Shown here in pieces: positions 53,473 through 64,000 of a DNA stretch of 64,000 bases. The notes below the pieces were generated by a model, which worked only from the letters and a program-made list of their open reading frames with translations, was not told where the DNA came from and searched no databases. This DNA is from Desulfosporosinus orientis DSM 765 (lineage in GTDB: Bacteria; Bacillota; Desulfitobacteriia; Desulfitobacteriales; Desulfitobacteriaceae): contig NC_016584.1 in NCBI RefSeq assembly GCF_000235605.1, positions 5,767,151 through 5,831,150 of the forward strand, given 5' to 3'. Position 1 is the stretch's first letter, and each line of letters starts with the position of its first letter. Both the position numbers and the translations under genes were made by a program.

Positions 53473-54453
53473 TTATATCTTTATGAATGCCTTTAGCGAA
53501 TTCAACTTACCCCTAGTATTTGTATGGACAATTCTCGTATATATGTTGATGGGTATTTGACTTCTAAATTGGTTAATGAGCAATTCAAATCTATTGACGA
53601 TCTTGGTCAAGTCTGTCTTAGATGTCTTCAAGTTTTTCTGAAGGTATATAATCAAGATTAAATAATCTACTATGGTCTGAAATGTTATGTTTTGGATATT
53701 CGTATCAAATGACAGCCATCTAAGCAAGCTATTATTTGGATTAAATGATTTAAATCGCGTATCAAAAATAACATCATTATGAGCGATAGAATTCCTCAGA
53801 TCTTTTATAAGATATATTATATTTTGGGTTAACTTACCATTAGAGTCAAATGCCTGATTGAGGCCAAGTGCCAGCGATATATCTCTCTTGATACAAGTAT
53901 CACTGCATGATACGAAGTTTCCGAATTCGCCCAAACTGATAACTTCAAACACTGCCCAGATTGGTACTGGTTCATCTTTATGATAAAAATGTTGTACAAT
54001 TTGCTTATCATTAGAGAATTCACGGGTAAGTACATTATAAAATTGATTTCGCAGCTTGAGCCTTTTATTCAGGGCATTCTTGTATTTAGGAGAACCAATA
54101 GTATGTGTCTTATAATCTGTTAATAATGTATCATAGATTATGTTAAAACTATCTGTCTTACTATGAATCAAAATAGTTTCTAGTACGTAATTTTTTAACG
54201 CAGTTTCTATAAACATTATTTGTGGGTAAAATAGTGATTTTAATTGCATATCGAATGTATTTATCGCAAGAACTTCATTGAAATTAGTATAAACGATTCT
54301 ATTATTAGGTCTATTAATAAAACGATATCCTTTAAATCCATGATAATAACCTATGTTTCTTAACTTCCTCTTATGGATACTACCAGAAATAGTTATATTA
54401 TGATGATCCCTTAGATATTTCATTAAAGAGTCGGTACTTTTTACCCTCGACAT
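53473..54453 (-). CDS. Abi_2 family (AbiF/AbiD-like) abortive-infection protein
   Basis: A 326-residue protein with the Abi_2 hallmarks: IGYYHGFKGYRFI near residue 33 and the HEPN-type RX4H motif in LRNSIAHND near 218, which in this family is a putative RNase site. The gene has its own promoter (54488-54516) and ribosome site AGAGAAGGCAAGAA. It sits alone between two attachment sites in the inner islet, as a defence cargo would. Base composition is AT-rich relative to the backbone. Abortive infection against phage is the family role; it has not been tested here. Confidence 0.88.
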   Translation of the reverse strand: MSRVKSTDSLMKYLRDHHNITISGSIHKRKLRNIGYYHGFKGYRFINRPNNRIVYTNFNEVLAINTFDMQLKSLFYPQIMFIETALKNYVLETILIHSKTDSFNIIYDTLLTDYKTHTIGSPKYKNALNKRLKLRNQFYNVLTREFSNDKQIVQHFYHKDEPVPIWAVFEVISLGEFGNFVSCSDTCIKRDISLALGLNQAFDSNGKLTQNIIYLIKDLRNSIAHNDVIFDTRFKSFNPNNSLLRWLSFDTNIQNITFQTIVDYLILIIYLQKNLKTSKTDLTKIVNRFELLINQFRSQIPINIYTRIVHTNTRGKLNSLKAFIKI

Positions 54454-54487
54454 TTCTTGCCTTCTCTCTGTTAATATTTACATATTC

Positions 54488-54516
54488 ATCATATATTCTT
54501 AAAATTGTTTGGTCAA
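54488..54516 (-). promoter_or_regulatory. Promoter of the abi gene
   Basis: TTGACC (54516-54511), 17 bases, TATGAT (54493-54488) on the minus strand. It gives a leader of roughly 30 bases. Confidence 0.75.
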
Positions 54517-54683
54517 TGTTTAATCTACCTAGTTACTCCAATACTGGATATGTTACACACTGTACTTGTGTCACATTCAATAATCCCTGGAAAGTCCAAC
54601 ACAACTGGCTTCCGGGGATTTTCTATTTCCCAAAGCTTTTTTGAACCCGTCGATTGTCACATATCGACTCATCACAACCATAT

Positions 54684-54859
54684 CTGCGCCATACGGTGGC
54701 TTCACTGCTGCTTGATGATGGGGTAAACCCCTCCAATGTCAGTGATATACTCGGACTACTAAAACCAGTACTACGTTAGATATTTACAGCCACAGCTCTT
54801 CTCTCGACAAAGAGAGAGCTATTGCACGTTTAGGAGATATCTTAAAATCAGCCCGCTAA
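54684..54859 (+). pseudogene. C-terminal remnant of a tyrosine integrase (inner islet)
   Basis: The plus strand reads LRHTVASLLLDDGVNPSNVS, then DILG, and after a one-base shift TKTSTTLDIYSHSSSLDKE to GDILKSAR-stop. LRHT and the Tyr of DIYSHSS are the catalytic Arg-His and tyrosine nucleophile of tyrosine recombinases. The 5' part upstream is degenerate. It points toward the tRNA, the expected place of the inner islet's integrase. Confidence 0.75.
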
Positions 54860-54864
54860 ACACT

Positions 54865-54893
54865 AAAAGATCGGTTCAAGCCCGATCTTTTTT
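54865..54893 (+). terminator. Terminator after the integrase remnant
   Basis: AAAAGATCGG-TTCAAG-CCCGATCTTTTTT: a 10-bp stem with a T run. Confidence 0.85.
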
Positions 54894-54973
54894 ACATTTG
54901 TATCAGATTTTTTCCCGTTGCAGTAAAATTGCAGTCAAAAACCCCTTAATAAAAATTTCTTAGAAAAGCGAAA

Positions 54974-54996
54974 ACACCGCAATCCCTTGCGGTGTC
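54974..54996 (-). terminator. Terminator of tRNA-Gly
   Basis: ACACCGCAA and TTGCGGTGT pair around a short loop, 13 bases beyond the tRNA CCA end; a TTTTCGC tract follows on the minus strand. Confidence 0.75.
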
Positions 54997-55008
54997 TATG
55001 TTTCATTA

Positions 55009-55084
55009 TGGAGCGGACGACGAGATTCGAACTCGCGACCCTCGGCTTGGGAAGCCAATGCTCTACCAGCTGAGCCACGTCCGC
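55009..55084 (-). tRNA. tRNA-Gly (anticodon CCC), integration target
   Basis: The minus strand folds as a complete 76-base cloverleaf: acceptor GCGGACG/CGTCCGC, D arm with AGCTGGTAGAGC, anticodon loop TTCCCAA, T arm GCGAGTTCGAATCTCGT, and encoded CCA. Its 3' half is repeated at 53051 and 41775, showing it is the attachment site of the islets. Confidence 0.95.
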
Positions 55085-55134
55085 TTATTAAGCTAATCCT
55101 AACAAAAAAATTATATGCCGAGAGAACAAATATG

Positions 55135-55827
55135 TCAACCTTGAAAAGAGTCTGCCCAGTTAGCAAGCTCACCGCGAAAGTTCTTCGTCAGCGTTAGAAT
55201 CTTGCAGTAAGGTTGTCCCCTAAAATGTTCCATATAAGGCACAAAGCCGCTTTTCGCAGCCGGAATGTCAATCTGCCCCGAATGTCCGATACATATGACC
55301 TTGCAGGAGTCGTGAACTCGCGTGAATATTTTTCTTAATTCCTGAACCGTAAAGTTTTGACATTCATCAATAATGATGGTCATATCCTTCAGATTAGTTC
55401 CTCTAAGAAACAGCGGTGTTTTTGGATAGCACCAAATGCTGTCCATGACACGCTTCATACTGACTTTCCGGCGTATGGCTTCATTGACCAAAGCTTCTTC
55501 ATTATACACGCACTGGGCAGGATTCTCATTGATCTCTAACAAAGCATCAATCAAGGGCTGATGATAAATGCTTTCCTTCTCAGACTGAGTACCGGGCCTA
55601 AAGCCCATGGCCGATTCCTGAACCGGATTGAAGATATAGGTTAGTGGCTGCTTAAAAAGCTTAGCACAGGCAACCGCTAACGTTGTTTTTCCAGTTCCAG
55701 CTTTGGCATTAACCATAACTAATTGATAATCAAATATTGCATCAACATATTCACGTTGCTCTTCCGTCAATCTTGGCGCAAATCCAAATAACAAGTTATT
55801 CTCAGGCAATGGCACAGTTCTCACCAA
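55135..55827 (-). CDS. PhoH-like ATPase
   Basis: A 230-residue P-loop protein: Walker A in VNAKAGTGKTTLAVA near residue 44 and Walker B in MTIIIDECQNF near 152, with SGQIDIP after it. This is the PhoH family, predicted RNA/DNA-associated ATPases. It lacks the N-terminal PIN domain and C-terminal KH domain of longer PhoH proteins. It lies between tRNA-Gly and tRNA-Phe, on the backbone side of the islets. Confidence 0.88.
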   Translation of the reverse strand: MVRTVPLPENNLLFGFAPRLTEEQREYVDAIFDYQLVMVNAKAGTGKTTLAVACAKLFKQPLTYIFNPVQESAMGFRPGTQSEKESIYHQPLIDALLEINENPAQCVYNEEALVNEAIRRKVSMKRVMDSIWCYPKTPLFLRGTNLKDMTIIIDECQNFTVQELRKIFTRVHDSCKVICIGHSGQIDIPAAKSGFVPYMEHFRGQPYCKILTLTKNFRGELANWADSFQG

Positions 55828-56047
55828 CCCTTATAATAATCCGTATTTGACAATAAATCTATTGTTCCTAGTATTTCTCAATAATGGGATTGCATTCCCA
55901 TAAGTTTGGAAAACTTGGCAGCTAGCTGCCATAGTTGCACTTATGCTTCCTAAATAGTACAAAAAAAGTCCTGATTCCCCTTCGCAGGAAATTCCAGAAC
56001 CTTCAATTACTTATATTAATCATTTTATGAGTGAAAGTGGGAACATA

Positions 56048-56123
<76 letters not shown>

Positions 56124-56130
56124 AATTAAA

Positions 56131-56206
56131 TGGTGACCCGTACGGGATTCGAACCCGTGTAACCGCCGTGAAAGGGCGGTGTCTTAGACCGCTTGACCAA
56201 CGGGCC
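56131..56206 (-). tRNA. tRNA-Glu (anticodon TTC)
   Basis: 76 bases with acceptor GGCCCGT/ACGGGTC, anticodon loop CTTTCAC, T arm ACGGGTTCGAATCCCGT and encoded CCA. It is separated from tRNA-Phe by seven bases, so the two are probably one transcript. Confidence 0.95.
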
Positions 56207-56381
56207 ATAATGCTCACTCGTCAATGTTCTCAAAGAGATTTAAAAGACACTGACAAATATGGATTTTACACTAAGTTTCTGTACCTGTCAATACTTTTCT
56301 TTTAAAAAGCTTAGTCAATGGTAAAGAAAATCACTAGAGTTTTAAATTTTTAATAGAATAGAGAGTAAAAAAGCACTACGA

Positions 56382-56412
56382 ACTAGGGAGGTCAAAAATG
56401 CCCTCTCCTAGT
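56382..56412 (-). terminator. Terminator downstream of the chemoreceptor gene
   Basis: ACTAGGGAGG and CCTCTCCTAGT pair around about nine bases; a TTTTTT tract follows on the minus strand. It lies 40 bases past the stop. Confidence 0.8.
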
Positions 56413-56453
56413 CCGTATAGATTCCTCGTAAATACAAATTTATCATAAAAACA

Positions 56454-58235
56454 TTAAATATTAAATTTCTTAAGGGTTTCTTGTAACTCTTCAGCCATCT
56501 TTGCCAAGACTTGACTGGATGAAGAAATTTCCTGTACTGAAGCTGATTGTTCTTCTGTTGCAGCAGATACCGTTTGAGTCTGGCTGGTTATACCTCGGCT
56601 TGTTTCATAAATATTATTAATGGACGAAACAATTTTTTCACTGCCCACGGCCATTTGTTGGATCTCCACCGAGATTTCCCCAATTTGGGAGGAAACCTGA
56701 TTAACCAAGGCTGTAATATCACTAAAGGCATGCCCGGCAGTTTCAGCCACTTCTGTCCCCAATTTAACTTGATGAGTACCCTCATTAATGGACAATACCG
56801 CTTTTTGTGTATCTTGTTGAATCCCGCTGATCAAGGCGGCGATTTGCTTAGAAGCATCTTGAGATTGTTCCGCTAATTTGCGCACTTCATCCGCTACAAC
56901 TGCAAAACCTTTACCTTGCTCTCCTGCTCGAGCAGCTTCAATAGCGGCATTTAAAGCAAGCAGGTTTGTTTGTGCTGCAATACCGGAAATGGTATCGACA
57001 ATTTGACCAATCTCCTTGGAACGCTCACCCAGATTCATCACCATGTTCGCTGAACCCGTTACCGTTTGTTCAATATTAACCATTTGTTCAATAGTCTTGT
57101 TAATAGCATTACTGCCTTCTGAAGCCGATAAAGCTGTTTTTTCTGAGGACTTAACTACAATCTTAGCATTCTCCAGCATATGTTGAATTCCTGCCGACAT
57201 CTGCTCCACACTGGCCGAAGTTTCATCAACAGCATTCAGCTGTTTCTCTGCCCCCAGAGATACTTCAGTTATGGCTGTTGCAACTTGATATGATGCCTGA
57301 GCCGATTGTTCTGCGCCTATGCTCAATTGTTGAGAGGAGGCAGCAACTTGTCTTGAAGAGGAAGCCACTTGTTGCACCAGATTAATTAGATTTTCGGTCA
57401 TAGTTTTAAAGGCATGGCCCAGTTGGCCAAGTTCATCCTTAGTGTTCGTATTAAGACTATCAATAAGGCTATCAATTCTAAGATTACCCTTGGCAATTTC
57501 TTCAGCATTATTTGCTATTACCATAATCTGATGAGAGATTCTCTTACTTAAGGCTATACCTATTACTAGTGCTATTCCTAAAGCTGCTAAGATGGATGCC
57601 ACGATATAAATTATATTCATCTTAGCTTTCTGTTGAAATTCCATTTGTTTGGCGTAAACATGCTTATCAATATCATCGACCCAGTTTCCGGTACCAATTA
57701 CCCAGTTATAGGGCTGAAATAACAAAGTATAACTCCTCTTTGGCAAAGCTTCAGTTTCATTGGGCTTGGCAAATTTATAATCCGAATAGCCGCCGCCTTC
57801 TTGAGAACCCTTTTTAATAAAGTCCTGGACAAAGAGTTCTCCGTCGCTGTCTTTAGCGTCATAACGTGATTTCCCTTCGGCTGTCTCCCGTCCAAGCAGG
57901 ACGACATTAACCCCTTCAGTTGTATCAATCCAAAAGTAATTGCCATTATCAAAACGCAAGTTCCGGACTAAATCAGCGGCTTTTTTCTTTGCTTCTTCTG
58001 GAGTTAATTCCCCTTTTTGCTGACTATTGTAAATATCTTCAACTAAACTGTAAGCAGTCTGTACCTCTAGTTTTACAGTTCTGTCAAATTGTTCGTACAA
58101 CGTATCTCGATACTCAGCTACATTCGTTTTTTCAGTTTGGATGACACTATAAATATTATATCCTCCGAGAATCGAGCCCATAATTAGTGCTGTCATTACT
58201 AATAGCATAATAATGCGATATTTGATTTTGGTCAT
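56454..58235 (-). CDS. Methyl-accepting chemotaxis protein with an sCache_2 sensor
   Basis: A 593-residue chemoreceptor. Two membrane segments (about 10-28 and 200-222) flank a Cache domain ([36 protein letters not shown]). A HAMP domain follows (about 225-290), then the MCP signalling domain with the hairpin tip [24 protein letters not shown]. The ATG at 58235 follows GGGGGAAAGAGCGA. A c-di-GMP-I riboswitch and terminator lie upstream, so its synthesis is probably tied to the motile/sessile switch. The ligand of the Cache domain is unknown. Confidence 0.94.
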   Translation of the reverse strand: MTKIKYRIIMLLVMTALIMGSILGGYNIYSVIQTEKTNVAEYRDTLYEQFDRTVKLEVQTAYSLVEDIYNSQQKGELTPEEAKKKAADLVRNLRFDNGNYFWIDTTEGVNVVLLGRETAEGKSRYDAKDSDGELFVQDFIKKGSQEGGGYSDYKFAKPNETEALPKRSYTLLFQPYNWVIGTGNWVDDIDKHVYAKQMEFQQKAKMNIIYIVASILAALGIALVIGIALSKRISHQIMVIANNAEEIAKGNLRIDSLIDSLNTNTKDELGQLGHAFKTMTENLINLVQQVASSSRQVAASSQQLSIGAEQSAQASYQVATAITEVSLGAEKQLNAVDETSASVEQMSAGIQHMLENAKIVVKSSEKTALSASEGSNAINKTIEQMVNIEQTVTGSANMVMNLGERSKEIGQIVDTISGIAAQTNLLALNAAIEAARAGEQGKGFAVVADEVRKLAEQSQDASKQIAALISGIQQDTQKAVLSINEGTHQVKLGTEVAETAGHAFSDITALVNQVSSQIGEISVEIQQMAVGSEKIVSSINNIYETSRGITSQTQTVSAATEEQSASVQEISSSSQVLAKMAEELQETLKKFNI

Positions 58236-58297
58236 TCGCTCTTTCCCCCTTTTTTTCTCTTTAGAGTCCAAGGCTTAAAGTAATAAAAATACAATTA

Positions 58298-58328
58298 CAA
58301 AAAATCGCCCCCCTTTTAAGGCGTGCGA
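58298..58328 (-). terminator. Expression-platform terminator of the c-di-GMP riboswitch
   Basis: On the minus strand TCGCACGCCTT-AAAA-GGGGGGCGA followed by TTTTTTG: a stem directly after the aptamer and before the chemoreceptor gene. Confidence 0.75.
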
Positions 58329-58341
58329 CAGAGAATACTAA

Positions 58342-58424
58342 GTAGGCAGCCCGGCCATCATCACCCTTACGTGTAAGATCCGTGGCTTTGCGTCCCCAGC
58401 TTTAGCTGGGTTTGCCTTTGTCTT
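58342..58424 (-). ncRNA. Cyclic-di-GMP-I (GEMM) riboswitch
   Basis: The minus strand shows the GEMM-I blocks in order: GACAAAGGCAAACC, a CAGCTAAAGCTG hairpin capped by a GNRA-like loop, GGGACGCAAAGCC, a variable arm and CCGGGCTGCCTAC. The aptamer binds c-di-GMP; the adjacent terminator makes a transcriptional switch on the chemoreceptor gene. Confidence 0.9.
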
Positions 58425-58567
58425 TAGCCTTATAACAATAGGAACATATATCACAATTATTCCTTTTATCTGCAACTATATCATAACAAATCTAAATATT
58501 ATATATATTATTTCAAATTCCACCAAACTTCTTCAATAATTATATACTTATAAAATATGGGCAAAAA

Positions 58568-58609
58568 AAAAGACAGCAACTAAACATCTCTGTCTAATCA
58601 CTGTCTTTT
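58568..58609 (-). terminator. Terminator downstream of purA
   Basis: AAAAGACAG and CTGTCTTTT flank about 22 bases, with a long T run on the minus strand, 55 bases past the purA stop. The long loop lowers confidence. Confidence 0.65.
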
Positions 58610-58664
58610 GTACCTATTATAAGTACTCTTTCGCAAACCCTTTATCCAGATTGTCCAGTAATAT

Positions 58665-61272
<2,608 letters not shown>

Positions 61273-61318
61273 ACTTTTCTCCCCCAGTCAATTATTGCCT
61301 TTTCCTGAATCATTCCTC

Positions 61319-62731
61319 TTAGACCTTGGGCTCAATATCTCTGGCCACAACAATCCCCGTTGCCGAAGCCTGCATCAAGCCGCGAGTAATTCCTGCTCCA
61401 TCACCAATTGTGTAAAGTCTGGGAATGGATGTTTCAAAGTTGGACTTTACTTTGACTTTGGAAGAATAGAATTTAACCTCGACTCCGTACAATAAGGTGT
61501 TTTTTGAGTACATACCCGGCGCAATTTTATCAAAAGCTTTGAGAGTCTCAATGAGTGAGGTCAGATATCGCTCAGGAAGTACGTAACTAAGATCTCCTGG
61601 AATGGCAGACAAAAGGGTTGGAATTGTGGTGGATTGTCTTAAACGGCCTTCCGTCGTTCGCCTTCCCTGCAAAAGGTCTCCTAGACGCTGAACCATGACC
61701 CCCCCGCCAGTCAACATATTGGCTAAGCGAGCAATATATCGTCCGTATTCAATAGGCTGATTAAAGGGCTCGGTAAAGCGAGTTGATACTAATAAGGCAA
61801 AGTTTGTATTCTTTGTCTTTTTCGTAAGATCAGCATAGCTATGACCATTTACCACGGCAATATCCCCATCGTAATGCTCCTCGGATACCACACCTCCGGG
61901 ATTGACACAAAAACTCCTTGTCTTCAGATCATAGGTATCGGAATAATACACTAATTTTGGTTCGTATAACTCACGTGTCAAATGATCAAGTATAGAATTG
62001 GGAACTTCCACCCGTACTCCGATATCGACTTCATTGTTTTCCGTTTCCACACCTAGACGAATTGTCTGATCAGCTAACCAATTGGCTCCCCCTCTGCCTG
62101 GGGCTGCTACGACATAACGAGCATACACTTCATCCAACTCTTGTTCACTGCGACGCTGAATGCTAGCGCCCAAAACGCCTTCGGAATCAGCTAAAATATT
62201 TTTTACTTCAGCCAATTCCCAAAAAATCGTATTAGTCTTTTGCATGAGATGTTCATACATGCCTTTTAGCACATCATAAGCCAGCTCAGTGCCTAAGTGC
62301 CGTACAGGGCAATGGATCAGGGAGATGTTGTGGCGAGATGCTTCATATTCAATTTCTTCTACCCGGCGATTATCTAATCCATAGACCGTTTCTTGTGCAC
62401 CGAACTGTCGATAAATCCCGTCGGCATAGTCAATCAACTCTTGAGCTTGTTCAACTTTCATATATTCCACTAAACGTCCGCCCACAGCAGGACTCAAAGA
62501 CAACTTACCATCACTAAATGCCCCAGCCCCAGACCATCCTCTGGTGATCGCACAAGGATTACAGCCACTGCAAACTCCGGAAACCCGGGCAGGACATTTT
62601 CGTTTTTCTATGCTTCGACCACTGTCAACAATTAGAATTTTCAGATCTTTATTATGCTTCGTCAGCTCTAAAGCTGTGAAGATTCCAGCCGGCCCGGCTC
62701 CTATAATTAAGACATCAACATTATGCTTCAA
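61319..62731 (-). CDS. FAD-dependent oxidoreductase (COG2509-like)
   Basis: A 470-residue flavoprotein with an N-terminal Rossmann loop (VLIIGAGPAGIFTALEL) and a C-terminal FAD contact (LYTIGDGAGITRGLMQASATG). CPARVSGVCSGCNPC near residue 45 has four closely spaced Cys that could bind metal or act as redox thiols. This is the COG2509-type FAD-dependent dehydrogenase family. The substrate is not known. The 160-base gap upstream (62732-62891) shows nothing else. Confidence 0.85.
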   Translation of the reverse strand: MKHNVDVLIIGAGPAGIFTALELTKHNKDLKILIVDSGRSIEKRKCPARVSGVCSGCNPCAITRGWSGAGAFSDGKLSLSPAVGGRLVEYMKVEQAQELIDYADGIYRQFGAQETVYGLDNRRVEEIEYEASRHNISLIHCPVRHLGTELAYDVLKGMYEHLMQKTNTIFWELAEVKNILADSEGVLGASIQRRSEQELDEVYARYVVAAPGRGGANWLADQTIRLGVETENNEVDIGVRVEVPNSILDHLTRELYEPKLVYYSDTYDLKTRSFCVNPGGVVSEEHYDGDIAVVNGHSYADLTKKTKNTNFALLVSTRFTEPFNQPIEYGRYIARLANMLTGGGVMVQRLGDLLQGRRTTEGRLRQSTTIPTLLSAIPGDLSYVLPERYLTSLIETLKAFDKIAPGMYSKNTLLYGVEVKFYSSKVKVKSNFETSIPRLYTIGDGAGITRGLMQASATGIVVARDIEPKV

Positions 62732-62891
62732 TTGTTTCCCCTCCTAGGGCCGTTTTCTTTTTCCCAATTAATAGAGTCCCCAGTCGCAAACAATTTTATC
62801 TTAACAATCTAGCTCCTCATTGTCAATAAAAAACCGAACATTAATTTAAAAATACAGCAAATCATTCGACATATTATGCATCCCCATAAAA

Positions 62892-62923
62892 AATCCCCTT
62901 GCCTTACGATTGGCAAGAGGATT
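62892..62923 (-). terminator. Terminator downstream of dnaB
   Basis: AATCCCCTTGCC and GGCAAGAGGATT pair around eight bases; TTTTTTATGG follows on the minus strand, five bases past the dnaB stop. Confidence 0.82.
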
Positions 62924-62927
62924 CTGG

Positions 62928-64000
62928 TCATAGGGACTGATGCTGTCGATCAAGGTTTACAAACTTAGTGAACTCTTTAAGAAATCCCAATTCAACGGTG
63001 CCTACGGGGCCATTGCGGTGTTTGGCAATAATCAGTTCTGCTATTCCTTTTTTCTCCGACTCAGGATGATAATACTCATCACGATAAATAAAAGAAATTA
63101 CGTCAGCATCTGCTTCGATTGCTCCTGATTCTAATAAATCCGACATAATCGGCCTTTTATCCTGGCGTTGCTCAACCCCTCGATTAAGCTGGGACAAAGC
63201 AATAACCGGTACTTTCAGTTCACGGGCGATTCCTTTAAGAGATCTGGAAATTTGAGCAACCTCCTGTTGTCGGCTTTCGGATTTTTTGCCGACAGACAAA
63301 AGCTGAAGGTAATCGATGACAATCATTCCTAAATTATGTTCTGTTTTTAAGCGCCGGGCTTTTGAACGAAGCTCGGCTAAAGAAATCCCGACTGTGTCAT
63401 CAATAAAGATTGGCGCATCTGACAATGGTCCCACCGCCCGTGTTAATTTCGGCCAGTCTGAATCCAGCAATTCTCCGGTTCTAACACGTTGCTGATCAAC
63501 CATCGCTTCTCCACAGAGCATACGCTGAACTAATTGTTCCTTAGACATCTCCAAGCTAAAAATTCCAACAGGAACTTTAGCTCGAACTGAAGCATTTTGA
63601 GCCATATTTAAAACCATAGCCGTTTTTCCCATAGAAGGACGAGCCGCAATAATTACCAAATCAGAGGGCTGCCATCCGGAAGTCATTCGATCCAGTTCGG
63701 TAAAGAAGGTTGGGACACCTGTCAAATTCCCTTTATTGGCATACAGGTACTCAATTTTTTCAAAGGTATCTAAAAGAACGTCGCGAATTGCCGTAAAGCC
63801 TTCTTTGACTCTCTGACGGGAAAGATCCAGAATTAATTTTTCTGCTTCTTCCAAAAGGCTATGCGCTTCTTCTCCCGGTTCATATCCCCGTTCCATAATA
63901 CTGCTTGTAGCTCGGATCAGCTGGCGCAGCAAGGCTTTTTCTGAAACAAGTCTTGCATAATATTCAACATTCGCCGCAGAAGGGACAGAACGAGCAATTT
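62928..64000 (-). CDS. dnaB: Replicative DNA helicase, C-terminal part (5' end outside the window)
   Basis: The frame runs to the window edge and reads ARSVPSAANVEYYARLV, then ALLRQLIRATSSI, which is the DnaB linker region. Walker A is in IAARPSMGKTAMVLNMA and Walker B in GMIVIDYLQLLS; PVGIFSLEMSKEQLV and LLESGAIEADADVISFIYRD are further DnaB motifs. It unwinds DNA ahead of the replisome. About 357 codons are visible; the N-terminal domain is only partly included. Confidence 0.95.
   Translation of the reverse strand, partial: IARSVPSAANVEYYARLVSEKALLRQLIRATSSIMERGYEPGEEAHSLLEEAEKLILDLSRQRVKEGFTAIRDVLLDTFEKIEYLYANKGNLTGVPTFFTELDRMTSGWQPSDLVIIAARPSMGKTAMVLNMAQNASVRAKVPVGIFSLEMSKEQLVQRMLCGEAMVDQQRVRTGELLDSDWPKLTRAVGPLSDAPIFIDDTVGISLAELRSKARRLKTEHNLGMIVIDYLQLLSVGKKSESRQQEVAQISRSLKGIARELKVPVIALSQLNRGVEQRQDKRPIMSDLLESGAIEADADVISFIYRDEYYHPESEKKGIAELIIAKHRNGPVGTVELGFLKEFTKFVNLDRQHQSL

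Noticed and set aside
54505-54726. 73-codon plus-strand ORF upstream of the integrase remnant
   Set aside because: Different frame from the LRHT block and overlaps the abi promoter; probably part of the decayed integrase region.

Overview
The window reads as a chromosome segment of an endospore-forming, low-to-mid GC Firmicute, most likely in the Desulfosporosinus/Desulfitobacterium group (Peptococcaceae). This is inference from gene content and order: a B. subtilis-like block ywiB-argS / rpoE-pyrG / spo0F-fba-tal-glpX-rpmE / prfA-prmC-tsaC-mntP-ywlE-rpiB, the spore genes sleB-ypeB, a Spo0E-like protein, a bacterial GlnRS, and a SCIFF peptide with its radical-SAM maturase. No 16S gene is present, so the genus is not proven.

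Layout. 1-21.7 kb, almost all on the minus strand, is housekeeping: translation termination and tRNA modification (prfA, prmC, tsaC), central carbon (glpX, transaldolase, fba, rpiB), alr and a FemX-like enzyme, pyrG and rpoE, argS, the sleB-ypeB germination pair, then a nfeD-floA membrane-microdomain operon with a repeat-bearing partner. A DUF1836 regulator gene has a near-perfect sigma-A promoter whose spacer is filled by a palindrome. 21.9-34.4 kb holds a radical-SAM protein, a GC-rich inverted-repeat island (22.8-23.4 kb), a UgtP-like glycosyltransferase, YbaK, an NlpC/P60 hydrolase, a LOR/SDH (TIGR00300-like) protein, glnS, htrA-walJ, a TPR protein and the scfA-scfB RiPP locus. 34.5-37.5 kb is a magnesium locus: promoter, M-box riboswitch, terminator, a 33-codon leader ORF abutting the next gene, a soluble MgtE_N/CBS protein and an Nramp-related Mg2+ transporter (NrMT type). 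37.5-41.7 kb holds small metabolic and regulatory genes.

41.77-55.08 kb is the accessory region. An intact tRNA-Gly(CCC) at 55009-55084 is followed by two 3'-end copies of itself, at 53051-53101 (51 bp identical) and 41775-41816 (42 bp, one mismatch). I read this as two integrated islets stacked at one tRNA attachment site. The inner islet (about 2 kb) carries an Abi_2/AbiF-like gene, a candidate small RNA directly downstream of it, and a decayed integrase C-terminus. The outer islet (about 11.3 kb) carries an integrase split by an IS21 element, a truncated Rep-like gene, an exonuclease-BRCT gene with a frameshift, uncharacterised genes, a second IS21 inside a cell-wall-binding surface-protein gene, a C39-peptidase pseudogene and a frameshifted small gene. 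Both IS21 insertions have clear target duplications, and removing either element restores an open reading frame across the site.

55.1-64 kb returns to the backbone: PhoH-like ATPase, tRNA-Phe and tRNA-Glu, a chemoreceptor behind a c-di-GMP-I riboswitch, purA, purB, an FAD oxidoreductase and the 3' part of dnaB, which runs off the window.

The candidates for something new are the abi gene with its linked small RNA, the leader ORF between the M-box and the mgtE-like gene, the DUF1836 autoregulatory promoter, the GC-rich repeat island, and the small unknown genes flanking the exonuclease-BRCT gene.
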